Assembly: GCA_033853925.1 (NCBI GenBank)
Contig: JAWOLC010000022.1
Location: 8,520 to 72,519, forward strand
DNA from: JANXPZ01 sp033853925
GTDB lineage: Bacteria; Eisenbacteria; RBG-16-71-46
Length of the DNA: 64,000 nt
Reading direction: 5' to 3'
This document shows, in pieces, positions 43,238 to 53,415 of this stretch (position 1 is its first letter; every line of letters starts with the position of its first letter). The notes under the pieces were generated by a model. It was not told the DNA's origin and made no database searches. It worked only from the letters and a program-made list of their open reading frames with translations. Both the position numbers and the translations under genes were made by a program.

Positions 43238-43792
43238 ATGGATCACTACGTCCCGAAGCGCCGCGTACCGGTCACCCTCTGGTCGAGCCACGCGGAGGGC
43301 GTGGCGGGGGCGATCTTCCTCGACCTGGACGCCGCGGGTGTGCGGCATCAGACAATTCTCGAGAAGGTGAACGAGTCCATGCCCTTCCTCACCGTCGCCG
43401 TGGGGGACGAGGGGCGCATCCACCTCTTCAACAAGGCGCGCCTCGTGCGCGTGACACCCGGCCGGCACGTTCTGCAGAGCGACGTCTTCGCCCGCGGGTT
43501 CCAGCCCTGGCGGGAAGAGGACGCCGAGCTGCGACTGAGTGACGGCGCCTCGCTGAGCGGGAAGGTGTGGATGCCGCTCCAGCGGCAGACCCAGCGGCTC
43601 TCGGACTTCATGAATCAGCAGGGCGCCGGCTTCTTCGTCGTGCTCACGGCGGACGGACCGCATCTCCTCCGCCCGGAGGCGGTGGTGGAGGTGCGCCTCG
43701 CCGAGAGCGCGGGCGCCCCGATCTCCGCCGGTGGAAACGGCGCGCCGGAATCCGGCGCGGAGAGTCCTCCGCTCGACAGCCGCGCGGCATAG
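43238..43792 (+). CDS. Unrecognised protein with two repeated modules
   Basis: 184 residues, no signal peptide or membrane segment. Two related stretches of about 55 residues can be aligned: VPVTLWSSHAEGVAGAIFLD...ILEKVNESMPFLTVAV...HLFNKARLVRV (about 9-78) and AELRLSDGASLSGKVWMPL...LSDFMNQQGAGFFVVLT...HLLRPEAVVEVRL (about 91-158). Each has beta-strands, a helix with an Asn (VNES / MNQQ), and a strand ending in a valine-rich edge. I do not know the family. ATG 43238 is the first credible start; the tail is Gly/Ser-rich. It precedes a region with a tandem repeat. Confidence 0.7.
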   Translation: MDHYVPKRRVPVTLWSSHAEGVAGAIFLDLDAAGVRHQTILEKVNESMPFLTVAVGDEGRIHLFNKARLVRVTPGRHVLQSDVFARGFQPWREEDAELRLSDGASLSGKVWMPLQRQTQRLSDFMNQQGAGFFVVLTADGPHLLRPEAVVEVRLAESAGAPISAGGNGAPESGAESPPLDSRAA

Positions 43793-43880
43793 GCCGCGCC
43801 CGCGCCGCGCGCGCTCGCGCCCACCCCAGGCGCGAGCGCGTCGCTTCGCCGTCATGATCCGGCCGCGGTGAGCCGACGCG

Positions 43881-43960
43881 GCGCTCTCTCGGGCGCTCGG
43901 CCTCGAAGGCGTCGGGCGCGGCGCTCTCTCACGCGCTCGACTTCGATTCCGTCGGGCGCG
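43881..43960. repeat. Two 40-bp imperfect tandem repeats
   Basis: Unit 1 is 43881-43920 and unit 2 is 43921-43960; 33 of 40 positions agree. Both begin GCGCTCTCTC and end GTCGGGCGCG. A third, partial GGCTCTCT follows at 43968. Confidence 0.85.
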
Positions 43961-43975
43961 GCCTCGCCGGCTCTC

Positions 43976-43984
43976 TGATACAAT
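43976..43984 (+). promoter_or_regulatory. Extended -10 promoter element upstream of the metallopeptidase
   Basis: TGATACAAT fits an extended -10 (TGn-TACAAT, five of six to consensus). No clear -35 box; the tandem repeat lies directly upstream and may bind an activator. Confidence 0.5.
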
Positions 43985-44055
43985 GCAGCGCCCGCTTCGT
44001 CGGCCGGCATCCCCGAAGCGCGGCCGGAATCTCGTCCCCCTCACGAGGAGCAGCC

Positions 44056-45696
44056 ATGGAGAGCGCGAAGGCGACCAGCGAGAAACGCGAGCGCGCACTG
44101 GCGGCATTCATCGACCGACTGGTGGAGGAGATCGAGCCCCTCCACCGGCAGCACAATCTGGCCTACTGGCAGGCGAGCCTCACGGGCGATCCGGCCGCGG
44201 AGGAGGAGGCGGCGCGCTTCGACACCCGCCTCCGGCTGGTCTTCTCGCGGCGGGAGGCCTACGCCTTCCTCCGCGCCCTCGAGGCCGAGGGCGGCGTCGG
44301 CGAGGCGAAGCTGGCCCGCCAGCTCGCCATCCTCCTCAACCTGCATCGCTCGCAGCAGATCGAGCCCGCCACGATCGAGCGCCTCGTGCAGCTCGAGAAG
44401 CGCCTGGAGAGCAGGTTCAACACCTTCCGCGCCGTGCTGGACGGCCGGCGCGTCACCGACAACGACCTCCGGCGGGTGCTCGCGGAGTCCGGCGATGCGG
44501 CCGAGAGGCGGCGCGCCTGGGAGGCGGCCAAGCAGGTGGGCGCCGAGGTGGCGGAGGACCTGCTCGAGCTGGTCGAGCTGCGCAACGAGGCTGCGCGGAG
44601 CATCGGCTTCGACAACTACTACGTCATGCGCCTGACGCTCGACGAGCTGGACGAGACGGCGCTGTTCCGTCTGCTGGACGAGGTCGAGCGCGAGACCCGC
44701 GCGCCCTTCGTGCTCTACAAGCGCGGGCTGGACGAGCGCCTCGCCCGCCGCTTCGGCATCGGCCCCGAGGAGCTGCGGCCCTGGCACTACGCCGATCCCT
44801 TCTTCCAGGAGGCGCCGGGGGAGGGGATCGACCTGGATCGCTTCTTCGCCGGGCAGCCGCTCGAGCGGTTCCTGACGCGCAGCTATGCCGCGGTGGGCCT
44901 GGACGTGAGCGGGCTGCTCGGGCGCGCGGATCTGTACGAGCGGCCCGGCAAGAGCCAGCACGCCTTCTGCGTCTGCGTGGATCGCGGCGAGGACATCCGC
45001 GTGCTCTGCAACGTGCGGCCCGACGAGCACTGGATGAGCACCCTGCTGCACGAGTTCGGGCACGCGGTCTACGACCTGCACATCGACCCCTCGCTGCCCT
45101 TCGTGCTGCGCGAGCCCGCGCACATTCTCACGACCGAGGCCAGCGCCATGCTCTTCGGGCGTCAGTCGAAGAGCGCGGCGTGGCTGGAGCGGCACGCCGG
45201 CGTCCCGGCGGACGAGGCCCGGGCGGCGGCCGCGGCCTGCGCTCGCGCACAGGCGGCCCAGCTCCTCGTGCAGGCACGCTGGATGCTGGTGATGGCGCAC
45301 ATGGAGCGGGCTCTCTACCGGGATCCTCGGCAGGACCTGGACGCGCTGTGGTGGAGCCTGGTCGAGCGCCTGCAGCTCGTGCGCCGGCCCGAGAGTCGCC
45401 AAGCGCCGGACTGGGCGAGCAAGATCCACTTCACGACCGCGCCGGTGTACTACCACAACTATCTCCTCGGCGAGATGATGGCCTCGCAGCTCAAGGCCCA
45501 CATCCTGAGGGTGGTGCTCGGCGGCGGGCCGGAGGCGGAGTCTCGCTTCGTCTCGAGCCCCGAGGTGGGGGCGTTCCTGGCCGAGCGGTTCTACCGCGAC
45601 GGGCGCCGCCGGGACTGGCGCGGGACCCTCGAGCGGGCCACGGGGGAGGCGTTGTCGCCGGCCGCGATGGTGGCCGAGGTGACGCGAGCGCTCTGA
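44056..45696 (+). CDS. M3/M2-like zinc metallopeptidase
   Basis: 546 residues, mostly helical. The zinc site is STLLHEFGHAVYDLHI (HExxH) followed by the third ligand Glu in TTEASAMLFG, 24-27 residues on, as in the thimet oligopeptidase (M3) and angiotensin-converting (M2) folds. The N-terminus (AFIDRLVEEIEPLHRQHNLAYWQAS) resembles M2-like dipeptidyl carboxypeptidases. No signal peptide, so it probably cleaves peptides in the cytoplasm. ATG 44056 follows GAGGAG. Downstream there are 95 bases before the CtaG-like gene. Confidence 0.85.
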   Translation: MESAKATSEKRERALAAFIDRLVEEIEPLHRQHNLAYWQASLTGDPAAEEEAARFDTRLRLVFSRREAYAFLRALEAEGGVGEAKLARQLAILLNLHRSQQIEPATIERLVQLEKRLESRFNTFRAVLDGRRVTDNDLRRVLAESGDAAERRRAWEAAKQVGAEVAEDLLELVELRNEAARSIGFDNYYVMRLTLDELDETALFRLLDEVERETRAPFVLYKRGLDERLARRFGIGPEELRPWHYADPFFQEAPGEGIDLDRFFAGQPLERFLTRSYAAVGLDVSGLLGRADLYERPGKSQHAFCVCVDRGEDIRVLCNVRPDEHWMSTLLHEFGHAVYDLHIDPSLPFVLREPAHILTTEASAMLFGRQSKSAAWLERHAGVPADEARAAAAACARAQAAQLLVQARWMLVMAHMERALYRDPRQDLDALWWSLVERLQLVRRPESRQAPDWASKIHFTTAPVYYHNYLLGEMMASQLKAHILRVVLGGGPEAESRFVSSPEVGAFLAERFYRDGRRRDWRGTLERATGEALSPAAMVAEVTRAL

Positions 45697-45791
45697 CAGG
45701 GCCGAGCGCCGCGACCGGCGCGGGTGTTCCTGACATCTCCCGGACCGACCGGCCGCCGATCCGGGCCGGGCCTGGCCGCATCATAGAGGCC

Positions 45792-47033
45792 ATGGTCGAG
45801 GCCGGTGGAACGTCAGTGGGGCCGCGCCGCGCCCGCGCGGTCAGGCTGCCTCGCTGGACCCGGGGGCTCGCCGCCTGCGCCTTCCTCATCCTCCTCGCCG
45901 TCCCCGGGCGCGCCGCCGCCGACGCGGACGACGAGGAGGTCTCCCTGGCCGGCATCTTCGTGGATCCCGCCCGCTTCGTGGCGGGCGGCACGGCGGACCA
46001 GCGCCCCGTGCTGGCGCCGGGCGCGCCTCGGCGCCTGGGCTTCTTCGATCTCCGGCGGCGGCAGTACTTCACGGTGATCGGCTTGCCGCCGGGGCAGGTC
46101 CGGCCCGGCGGGCTCGCCAGCCTGGGCGACACGGTGGCGATCCGCGGTCACGTCCGGCGCGCCGCGGGCGCTGCCGCCGTCACGATCGAGGCCGTCTACC
46201 CCGTGGACCGCCAACCCGCGGCGAGCTTCTCGTGGTGGCCCTGGGAGTGGCATCTGAGCGTGCTCGCGGGCTGCGGTCTGCTCGCCCTTCTCTACCTGCT
46301 GGCCATCGGGCCCTGGCGCGCGCGGCTCGATCCGCAGGCGGCCCCCGCGGGGACGGGCCCCGTGGCCCTCTTCCTGGGCGGGATCGCGGTGCTGGTCCTG
46401 GCCCTCAACGGTCCGCTCGACGAGTTGAGCGACGACTCCCTGTTCTGGATGCACATGCTCCAGCACATGCTCCTCGCCCAGGTGGTCCCGCTCCTCCTGC
46501 TCCGCGGCCTGCCGCCGTGGCTCCGGCGCCGGCTCCTGCGCCATCCGACCGTGAGCCGCCTCTGGGACTTCGTGGCCGGCGTGCCGCTGGGCTTCGTCCT
46601 CTCCGCCGTCGTGCTCGGCCTCTGGCACGTGCCCTCGTTCTACGACCGGATGATGCGCAGCGAGACCGTGCACGTGGCCATGCACCTCATGCTCATGGGC
46701 ACGGCGTTCCTGATGTGGTGGCCGATCGCGGGGGGAGACGCGGCGCGCCGGCCCCTCAGCGCGCCGGGGAAGATGCTCTACCTCTTCCTGCTCGGCTTTC
46801 CCATGATGATCGTGGCCGCGCCGATCGTGCTCGCGAGCCGGCCGCTGTACGAGTGGTACGCCCTGGCGCCCCGGCTGGGGGGGATGAGCGCGCTCGACGA
46901 CCAGCGCCTGGGCGGGCTCATCATGTGGATCCCGGGGGGTCTCTTCTACTGGGCGGTGGCCTCCGTCATCTACTTCCGCTGGGCCGCGCGCGAGCAGGAG
47001 CCCGAGCCGCCCTTGCTCCCCCGAGCCGTCTGA
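45792..47033 (+). CDS. CtaG-like cytochrome oxidase assembly protein with extra N-terminal domain
   Basis: 413 residues. A signal-anchor (about 17-38) leads to a periplasmic beta-rich domain (about 45-140: VSLAGIFVDPARFVAGG, FFDLRRRQYFTVIG, LGDTVAIRGHVR) that looks like an OB fold, then a seven-helix Caa3_CtaG domain (about 155-400) with FWMHMLQHMLLAQVVPLLLL and MHLMLMGTAFLMWWPIAG, whose histidines and methionines may bind copper. Family members help assemble the CuA/CuB sites of caa3-type oxidases. No oxidase genes are adjacent. ATG 45792 is the start nearest the signal anchor. Confidence 0.78.
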   Translation: MVEAGGTSVGPRRARAVRLPRWTRGLAACAFLILLAVPGRAAADADDEEVSLAGIFVDPARFVAGGTADQRPVLAPGAPRRLGFFDLRRRQYFTVIGLPPGQVRPGGLASLGDTVAIRGHVRRAAGAAAVTIEAVYPVDRQPAASFSWWPWEWHLSVLAGCGLLALLYLLAIGPWRARLDPQAAPAGTGPVALFLGGIAVLVLALNGPLDELSDDSLFWMHMLQHMLLAQVVPLLLLRGLPPWLRRRLLRHPTVSRLWDFVAGVPLGFVLSAVVLGLWHVPSFYDRMMRSETVHVAMHLMLMGTAFLMWWPIAGGDAARRPLSAPGKMLYLFLLGFPMMIVAAPIVLASRPLYEWYALAPRLGGMSALDDQRLGGLIMWIPGGLFYWAVASVIYFRWAAREQEPEPPLLPRAV

Positions 47034-47096
47034 GGCGCGGCCGGCCGGGCCGGCCGCGCTGGTACCTCGGGAGCCTCGCCTTCGCCTTAGGTGGGG

Positions 47097-47104
47097 TATA
47101 GAAT
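47097..47104 (+). promoter_or_regulatory. Probable -10 region upstream of citrate synthase
   Basis: TATAGAAT lies 222 bases before the gltA ATG, in an otherwise GC-rich region. No good -35 box. The long leader 47105-47325 holds no convincing gene. Confidence 0.35.
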
Positions 47105-47325
47105 GCGACCCGTCCCGGAGTCCGGCCGCCCGTCTCTCCGCTTCCGGCGCCACTCGCCTTGCCCGCCGATGCCCAGTGGCCCGGCGACGGACACGGACCT
47201 CCGCGCTCGAACCAGATCGATCCAGAGTCTCAGCCATCGCCGCGCCGACCACGTGCGCCTCGTCGAGGCGCGGTCGCCTGCCGGGTAGGCGCGGAACGCA
47301 GCCAACCACGAGGAGGAGGTGCCGG

Positions 47326-48630
<1,305 letters not shown>

Positions 48631-48649
48631 CCGCGCTCGCGAGGACGCG

Positions 48650-48675
48650 CGGGCCGGGGAGCGATCCCCGGCCCG
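48650..48675 (+). terminator. Hairpin terminator after gltA
   Basis: Eleven-bp perfect stem (48650-48660 with 48665-48675) around a GCGA tetraloop, 20 bases after the stop. Confidence 0.6.
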
Positions 48676-48680
48676 GCGTG

Positions 48681-48709
48681 TTGTCCGGGGCGGGCGCGGG
48701 TGCGATAGT
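48681..48709 (+). promoter_or_regulatory. Predicted promoter of the alpha/beta hydrolase gene
   Basis: TTGTCC (48681-48686), 17-base spacer, GATAGT (48704-48709), 51 bases upstream of the start. Confidence 0.45.
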
Positions 48710-48760
48710 CGGCGGCCGCGCGCCGTCCGGATCTTCCCTGCGGCGCGCCGGAGGGCGCCG

Positions 48761-49786
48761 ATGATCCTGAGCGTCATCCTCCCGGGCGCGGCGCTCGTCG
48801 CGCTCGGCCCGGGCCTGCTGCTGGCGAGCGGTGTCACGCTCGGCCTGATCGTGGCGGGCGCGGCGGTCCTGGGCGGCGCCGTGCTGCTCGGCTTCTATCC
48901 GCATCTGCCGCGGGACCTGGGCGGGGCCCCGAACCTGGACCGCGAGGCCCGGCACGTGCGGATCGCCGTGGGCGAGGACGACGCGCTCGACGGCTGGCTG
49001 CTGGCGCCGCGCGAGCCGGCGGTGGTGCTGGTGCTGCACGGCTACGGCCGCGACCACTCCCGCGCCTGGCGCTATGCGGCCTTCCTGCACGCGGCCGGCT
49101 ACGGAGTCCTGGCCGTGAACTTCCGCTCGTCGCGCTGGAGCCGGCGGCTGCCCACCACGCTCGGTCACCACGAGATCGTGGACGCGCAGGCCGCGCTGGA
49201 CTGGCTGCGGGCGGAGCCGGCGCTGGCCGGCCACGCCCTGGGGCTGCTCGGCGAGTCCCTGGGCGGCTCGGTGGCCGTGATCGTGGCGGCGGCGAACCCC
49301 GAGGTGGTCGCGGTGGTCGCCGACGGACCCTTCGTGCACGCGACGCTGGCGCTCGAGGATTCCTCCGAGCGCTGGGCTCGCCTGCCGCGGCGCTCGGCGC
49401 ACCTGGCGCGGGCCCTGGGCCGCGTCGTCACCGGCCACGACCTGGGCGAGGTGGACGTCGAGCCCGCGGCCGCGCAGCTCGCCGACCGGGCGCTCTTCCT
49501 GATCCATGCCATGGCCGACAACCGCCTCTCGGTGGAGCACGCGCGGCGACTGTGGCGGGCGGCGGGGGCGAGGCATCCTCTCTGGCTCATACCCGGCGCC
49601 GGGCACAACGAAGGCTGGAAGCGGCACCGGGCGGAGTACGAGCGGCGCGTCCGCGCCTTCTTCGACCGCTATCTGCTGGGCCGCGGCCCGGGTCTGCCGG
49701 CCGGCGAGAGCCTCTGGCCCGAGGCTCCCCGGGCCTCGGCCCGCCCCGTGCCCGAGGCCGCTGCGAGAAAGCCGCGGCTCGGGTAA
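48761..49786 (+). CDS. Membrane-anchored alpha/beta hydrolase
   Basis: 341 residues. Two hydrophobic segments (about 3-50) anchor an alpha/beta hydrolase of the BEM46/DUF676-like type: VLHGYGRDHSRAWRYAAFL, nucleophile elbow LGESLGGSVAV (Ser), acidic residue in MADNRLS and His in GAGHNEGWKR. Substrate unknown; relatives include lipases and peptidases. ATG 48761 coincides with the start of the anchor. Its stop codon TAA (49784) is part of TAAGCT, which could serve as -10 for the next gene. Confidence 0.85.
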   Translation: MILSVILPGAALVALGPGLLLASGVTLGLIVAGAAVLGGAVLLGFYPHLPRDLGGAPNLDREARHVRIAVGEDDALDGWLLAPREPAVVLVLHGYGRDHSRAWRYAAFLHAAGYGVLAVNFRSSRWSRRLPTTLGHHEIVDAQAALDWLRAEPALAGHALGLLGESLGGSVAVIVAAANPEVVAVVADGPFVHATLALEDSSERWARLPRRSAHLARALGRVVTGHDLGEVDVEPAAAQLADRALFLIHAMADNRLSVEHARRLWRAAGARHPLWLIPGAGHNEGWKRHRAEYERRVRAFFDRYLLGRGPGLPAGESLWPEAPRASARPVPEAAARKPRLG

Positions 49787-49796
49787 GCTCCGCCGC

Positions 49797-50606
49797 ATGT
49801 CCGCCGCCTTCCCGGCCCGCATCCACCTCGGCACCCAGGGATGGTCGTATCCCGACTGGGTGGGCTCCTTCTATCCGCCCGGCGCCCGGCAGGAGGACTG
49901 GCTGCCCTTCTACGCGCAGGTGTTCGACACCGTCGAGCTGGACACCACCTTCTACCATCCGCCGCGACCCTCGGTCGTCCGCTCCTGGGATCGCCACACG
50001 CCCGCCGGCTTCGTCTTCACGGCCAAGGTGCCGCAGAGGATCACCCACGAGTCGCGCCTCGCGAACATCGGCGAGCACCTGACCGAGTTCGTGGAGGCCC
50101 TGGCGCCGCTGGGGGAGAAGCTGGGGCCGCTGCTCGTGCAGATGCCGGCCGAATTCGAGCGCGACGCGGGAACGGCCGGCGTGCTGGATCGCTTCCTCGC
50201 CGCCGTCCCCCGGGACGTGCGCTTCGCCGTCGAGTTCCGGCACGTCTCCTGGCACGTGCCGGAGACGCGCGAGTTGCTCCGCCGCCACCGCGCGGCGCTG
50301 GCCTGGACCGAATGGCGCAGCCTGCCGCGCGTGACCGAGCTGACGGCGGACTTCCTCTACTGCCGCTGGCTCGGCGACCGCCGCGAGATCGAGCGCTACG
50401 ATCGCCTGGTCCTCGACCGCACGGGCGAGCTGGGGGCGTGGCAGGCCGACCTCGAGCGCGCCCTGCCCGAGGTGCGCGAGGTGTTCGGCTACTTCAACAA
50501 CCACTGGGCGGGCCACTCGCCGGCGAGCGCGAACGAGATGAAGCGGCGACTGGGGCTCGCGCCGATCGCGCCCAGGGAGCTGTGGCCGCAAGGGGAGCTG
50601 TGGTGA
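49797..50606 (+). CDS. DUF72 family protein
   Basis: 269 residues, TIM-barrel-like DUF72 fold recognised from IHLGTQGWSYPDWVGSFYPPG, VELDTTFYHPPRPSVVRSW, FTAKVPQRITHESRL, VEFRHVSWH and the C-terminal YFNNHWAGHSPASANEM. The family is widespread and has no proven activity; some authors propose a nuclease or sugar-isomerase-like role from the fold. Starts ten bases after the hydrolase gene. It is followed by the AI-2E family gene by 16 bases, so the three may be one unit. Confidence 0.9.
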   Translation: MSAAFPARIHLGTQGWSYPDWVGSFYPPGARQEDWLPFYAQVFDTVELDTTFYHPPRPSVVRSWDRHTPAGFVFTAKVPQRITHESRLANIGEHLTEFVEALAPLGEKLGPLLVQMPAEFERDAGTAGVLDRFLAAVPRDVRFAVEFRHVSWHVPETRELLRRHRAALAWTEWRSLPRVTELTADFLYCRWLGDRREIERYDRLVLDRTGELGAWQADLERALPEVREVFGYFNNHWAGHSPASANEMKRRLGLAPIAPRELWPQGELW

Positions 50607-50622
50607 GGAGGCACGCACAGCC

Positions 50623-51690
50623 GTGAGCCGCGAGCGCGCCTTCGCCGTCTCGACCCGCAGCCTGCTCACGGCCCTGGCCCTCGTCGTGGCCGCGACGCTG
50701 GCCTTCGTGCTGCGCGAGGTCCTGATCACGATCTTCGTGGCCGCGGTGCTCTCGGCGGCGCTGGATCCCTGGATCGGATTCCTCGAGCGGCGCGGCCTGC
50801 CGCGGCTCGCGGCGCTGGCCGGCCTCTTCTTCGGCATCCTGGCGATCCTCGTCCTCATCGTCGTCACCTTCGTGCCGGTCGTGGCCGAGCAGGTGCGCCA
50901 GCTCGCCGCCAATCTGCCCGACATCTACCGGCGCAGCGTGGAGTTCCTGCGCAGCACGGGCAGCCCGCAGGTCGCCGGCATGCTGGAGAACGCGCTGCAT
51001 TCGCTCACCCAGGGGCTCGGCGAGGCGGCGAAGGGCGCGTTCGGACGGGCGCTCGGCTTCGCCCGGGGCGTGGCTTCGGTGTTCGGCGTGCTGATCCTCA
51101 CCTTCTACATGGCCATGGACCAGCGAGGCCTGCGGCGGGTGATCGTCGAGCTGGCGCCCGGCCCCCGGCGCGCGCGCGTGGAGCGGCTCTTCGACCGCGT
51201 GAAGCAGCGGCTCGGCCTGTGGCTCCGCGGCCAGGTGCTGCTCGGAGTCGTGATCGGGGCGCTCAGCTACCTGGGGCTCGTGCTGCTGCACGTCAAGTTC
51301 GCGCTCGTCCTCGCCCTGCTCGCGGGCGTGACCGAGCTGATCCCGGTGATCGGACCGCTCATCGGCGCCGTGCCGGCGATCCTGGTGGCCGCGTCGGACC
51401 ACGCTCTCCTGGGCCTGTGGGTGGCCGTCCTCTACGTGGTGATCCAGCAGCTCGAGAACCATCTGCTCGTGCCCCGCATCATGGCCGAGGCCACCGGGCT
51501 CAACCCGGTCGCGATCATCGTCGCCATCCTGGCCGCGGCGAAGCTGGCGGGGATCGTGGGCGTGCTCCTCGCGGTGCCGGCGGCCATCATCGTCAAGGCG
51601 CTCCTGGACGACTGGGTGGAGGAGCGGTGGCGGCGGGAAGGCGCGGCCAATAGAGCGGGGCTCGAGCTGCGGGCCGGGGGCTTCGAGTAG
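50623..51690 (+). CDS. AI-2E family (PerM-like) membrane transporter
   Basis: 355 residues, about eight membrane helices, with the family pattern FVAAVLSAALDPWIGFLERRG, LILTFYMAMDQRGLRR, LWLRGQVLLGVVIG and LIPVIGPLIGAVPAILVA. Members export small molecules such as autoinducer 2 in E. coli or act as Na+/H+ antiporters in other bacteria; this one cannot be assigned. GTG 50623 follows GTGAGGAGG. No luxS seen. Confidence 0.9.
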   Translation: MSRERAFAVSTRSLLTALALVVAATLAFVLREVLITIFVAAVLSAALDPWIGFLERRGLPRLAALAGLFFGILAILVLIVVTFVPVVAEQVRQLAANLPDIYRRSVEFLRSTGSPQVAGMLENALHSLTQGLGEAAKGAFGRALGFARGVASVFGVLILTFYMAMDQRGLRRVIVELAPGPRRARVERLFDRVKQRLGLWLRGQVLLGVVIGALSYLGLVLLHVKFALVLALLAGVTELIPVIGPLIGAVPAILVAASDHALLGLWVAVLYVVIQQLENHLLVPRIMAEATGLNPVAIIVAILAAAKLAGIVGVLLAVPAAIIVKALLDDWVEERWRREGAANRAGLELRAGGFE

Positions 51691-51838
51691 CGAGCGAGCC
51701 GGCGCCCTCTCGCGCCGGCCCGCGCTTCCTCCGGGAGCGAGCGCGGCGCGCGAGACGCCCGCGCGAGGTGCGTGGCGGCGCCGACTGCGGTAATTTCGGC
51801 TCGGCCCGCCGCCTTCTCCCACGGGGATCGACCGCGAC

Positions 51839-53197
51839 ATGCTCAAGCGCTCCACCCTGCAGCGCCACTCCGCGCGCCTGAAGCGCCTTCAGGTGGGGGA
51901 GAAGCTGGTGCGGCGGAACCCGCTCTGGTACGGGCCCGCCGTCCGGCACTTCGCCCGGCTGTCCGCGGCGCCCCTGGAGGCGCGCCGGGCCTGGGACGCG
52001 AAGCGCCTGCGCGCCATGCTCGAGCTGGCCGCGCGCACGCCCTACGGCCGCCGGGCGGGCGGCGGCGCCGACCTCGGCGCCTGGCCCTTCCTCGACTCGG
52101 ACACGGCGCGGCGGAGCCCGCGCGACTTCGTCCTCGGCCGGCGCTGGGCGCTGCCGGCCGCGACCGGCGGCACCTCGGGCATTCCCCTTCCGCTCTGGCG
52201 CCCGCCACGCTCGCTGGTGGTGGAGCAGGCCGCTCTGGACCACCTGCTTCGCCGCCACGGCGCGGTGCCGCAGCGGGCGCGCGTCGCCGTGCTGCGCGGC
52301 GACGACGTCAAGGACCTGGCGGATCGCACTCCACCCTTCTGGGTGGATGTTCACGGCGGGCGGCGCCGGGTGTTCTCCTCGAACCACCTGGGCCGCGACA
52401 CCGTGTCGGACTACGCCCGGGCGCTGCGCGAGTTCCGCGCCGACTACTGGTGGGTGTACCCGACCACGCTCGGCGCCCTGCTCCACTTCGCGGGCCAGGC
52501 CGGCGAGGCGCTGACCGTGCCGCTCCTGTTCTCCTCCTCCGAGCTGCTGGCGCCGGAGCTGAGCCGCGCGGCGCGAGAGGCGCTGGGCTGCGAGGTGGTG
52601 GACTACTACGGCCAGGCGGAGCGGGTGGCCTTCGCCTGGTGCGACCGGCCGGGGGAGTGGCGCTTCCTGCCCGGCTACGCCCACGTCGAGCTGGTGCCGC
52701 GGGGACGGGACGAAACAGGGGCTCTGTTCGAGATCGCCGGGACCGGATTCTGGAACGACGCCATGCCCCTCGTCCGCTACCTGACGGGCGACCTCGTGCG
52801 CTTCGCGGCGGCGCCGGACGCGGCCGCGCTCGAGGAGATCGCGCTGGGCACCCGCTCCTTCTGCGGCGTCATCGGCCGGGACGGCGACACCCTGGTGGCG
52901 CCGGACGGCACGCAGCTCACCGGCATCGACCACTTCCACCGCGGCGTGGATCGCGTGGCGCGCATCCAGGTAGTGCACGCCCGCCCCGACCTGGTCGTGA
53001 TCCGCGTGCTGCCCGCTCCGGGCTTCGGGGCCGCCGAGCAGGCGCAGATCGAGGCGAACGCGCGCCGCAAGCTGCCGCCTTCGATGCGGATCGTGGTCGA
53101 GGTGGGCGGGGAGCTGGAGCGCACGGCCGCGGGCAAGACGCCGTTCGTCGTGCGGGGGCCGGGCGTCGCGGCGCCGCCGCGCGGCGGTGCGCGGTGA
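51839..53197 (+). CDS. Phenylacetate-CoA ligase-like adenylate-forming protein (PaaK/CapK-like)
   Basis: 452 residues. Adenylate-forming fold with the P-loop ATGGTSGIPLPLW, VVDYYGQAERVAFAW and MPLVRYLTGDLVRF in order, and a C-terminal small domain (about 330-440). PaaK-like CapK proteins are often linked to surface polysaccharide synthesis; the immediate downstream gene encodes a DUF362 protein. The acid activated and the acceptor are unknown. ATG 51839 is the first credible start; TAATTT 40 bases upstream may be a -10 element. Confidence 0.8.
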   Translation: MLKRSTLQRHSARLKRLQVGEKLVRRNPLWYGPAVRHFARLSAAPLEARRAWDAKRLRAMLELAARTPYGRRAGGGADLGAWPFLDSDTARRSPRDFVLGRRWALPAATGGTSGIPLPLWRPPRSLVVEQAALDHLLRRHGAVPQRARVAVLRGDDVKDLADRTPPFWVDVHGGRRRVFSSNHLGRDTVSDYARALREFRADYWWVYPTTLGALLHFAGQAGEALTVPLLFSSSELLAPELSRAAREALGCEVVDYYGQAERVAFAWCDRPGEWRFLPGYAHVELVPRGRDETGALFEIAGTGFWNDAMPLVRYLTGDLVRFAAAPDAAALEEIALGTRSFCGVIGRDGDTLVAPDGTQLTGIDHFHRGVDRVARIQVVHARPDLVVIRVLPAPGFGAAEQAQIEANARRKLPPSMRIVVEVGGELERTAAGKTPFVVRGPGVAAPPRGGAR

Positions 53198-53216
53198 AGG
53201 CCGGGAGCGTCCGGCT

Positions 53217-53245
53217 TTGACAGCGGCGCGGGGCCGCTTCATCCT
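53217..53245 (+). promoter_or_regulatory. Possible promoter upstream of the DUF362 gene
   Basis: Perfect -35 TTGACA (53217-53222), 17-base spacer, CATCCT (53240-53245). The leader to ATG 53416 would be about 165 bases; nothing coding was recognised in it. Confidence 0.35.
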
Positions 53246-53415
53246 CAAGTGCGATCGCGCCGAGCGCCGCGCGGCGGCGGGGGCGTTCCCTCCGCTCGAG
53301 CTCGCTCGATCGGCGTCCGCCTCGTCGAGCGACGCGCTGCACGGCCCGGGCCCGCGGCCGCCCACGGAGAGTTGCACACGATGACCGCCGTTTCCCCCAG
53401 GGGCTCGGCCACGGC

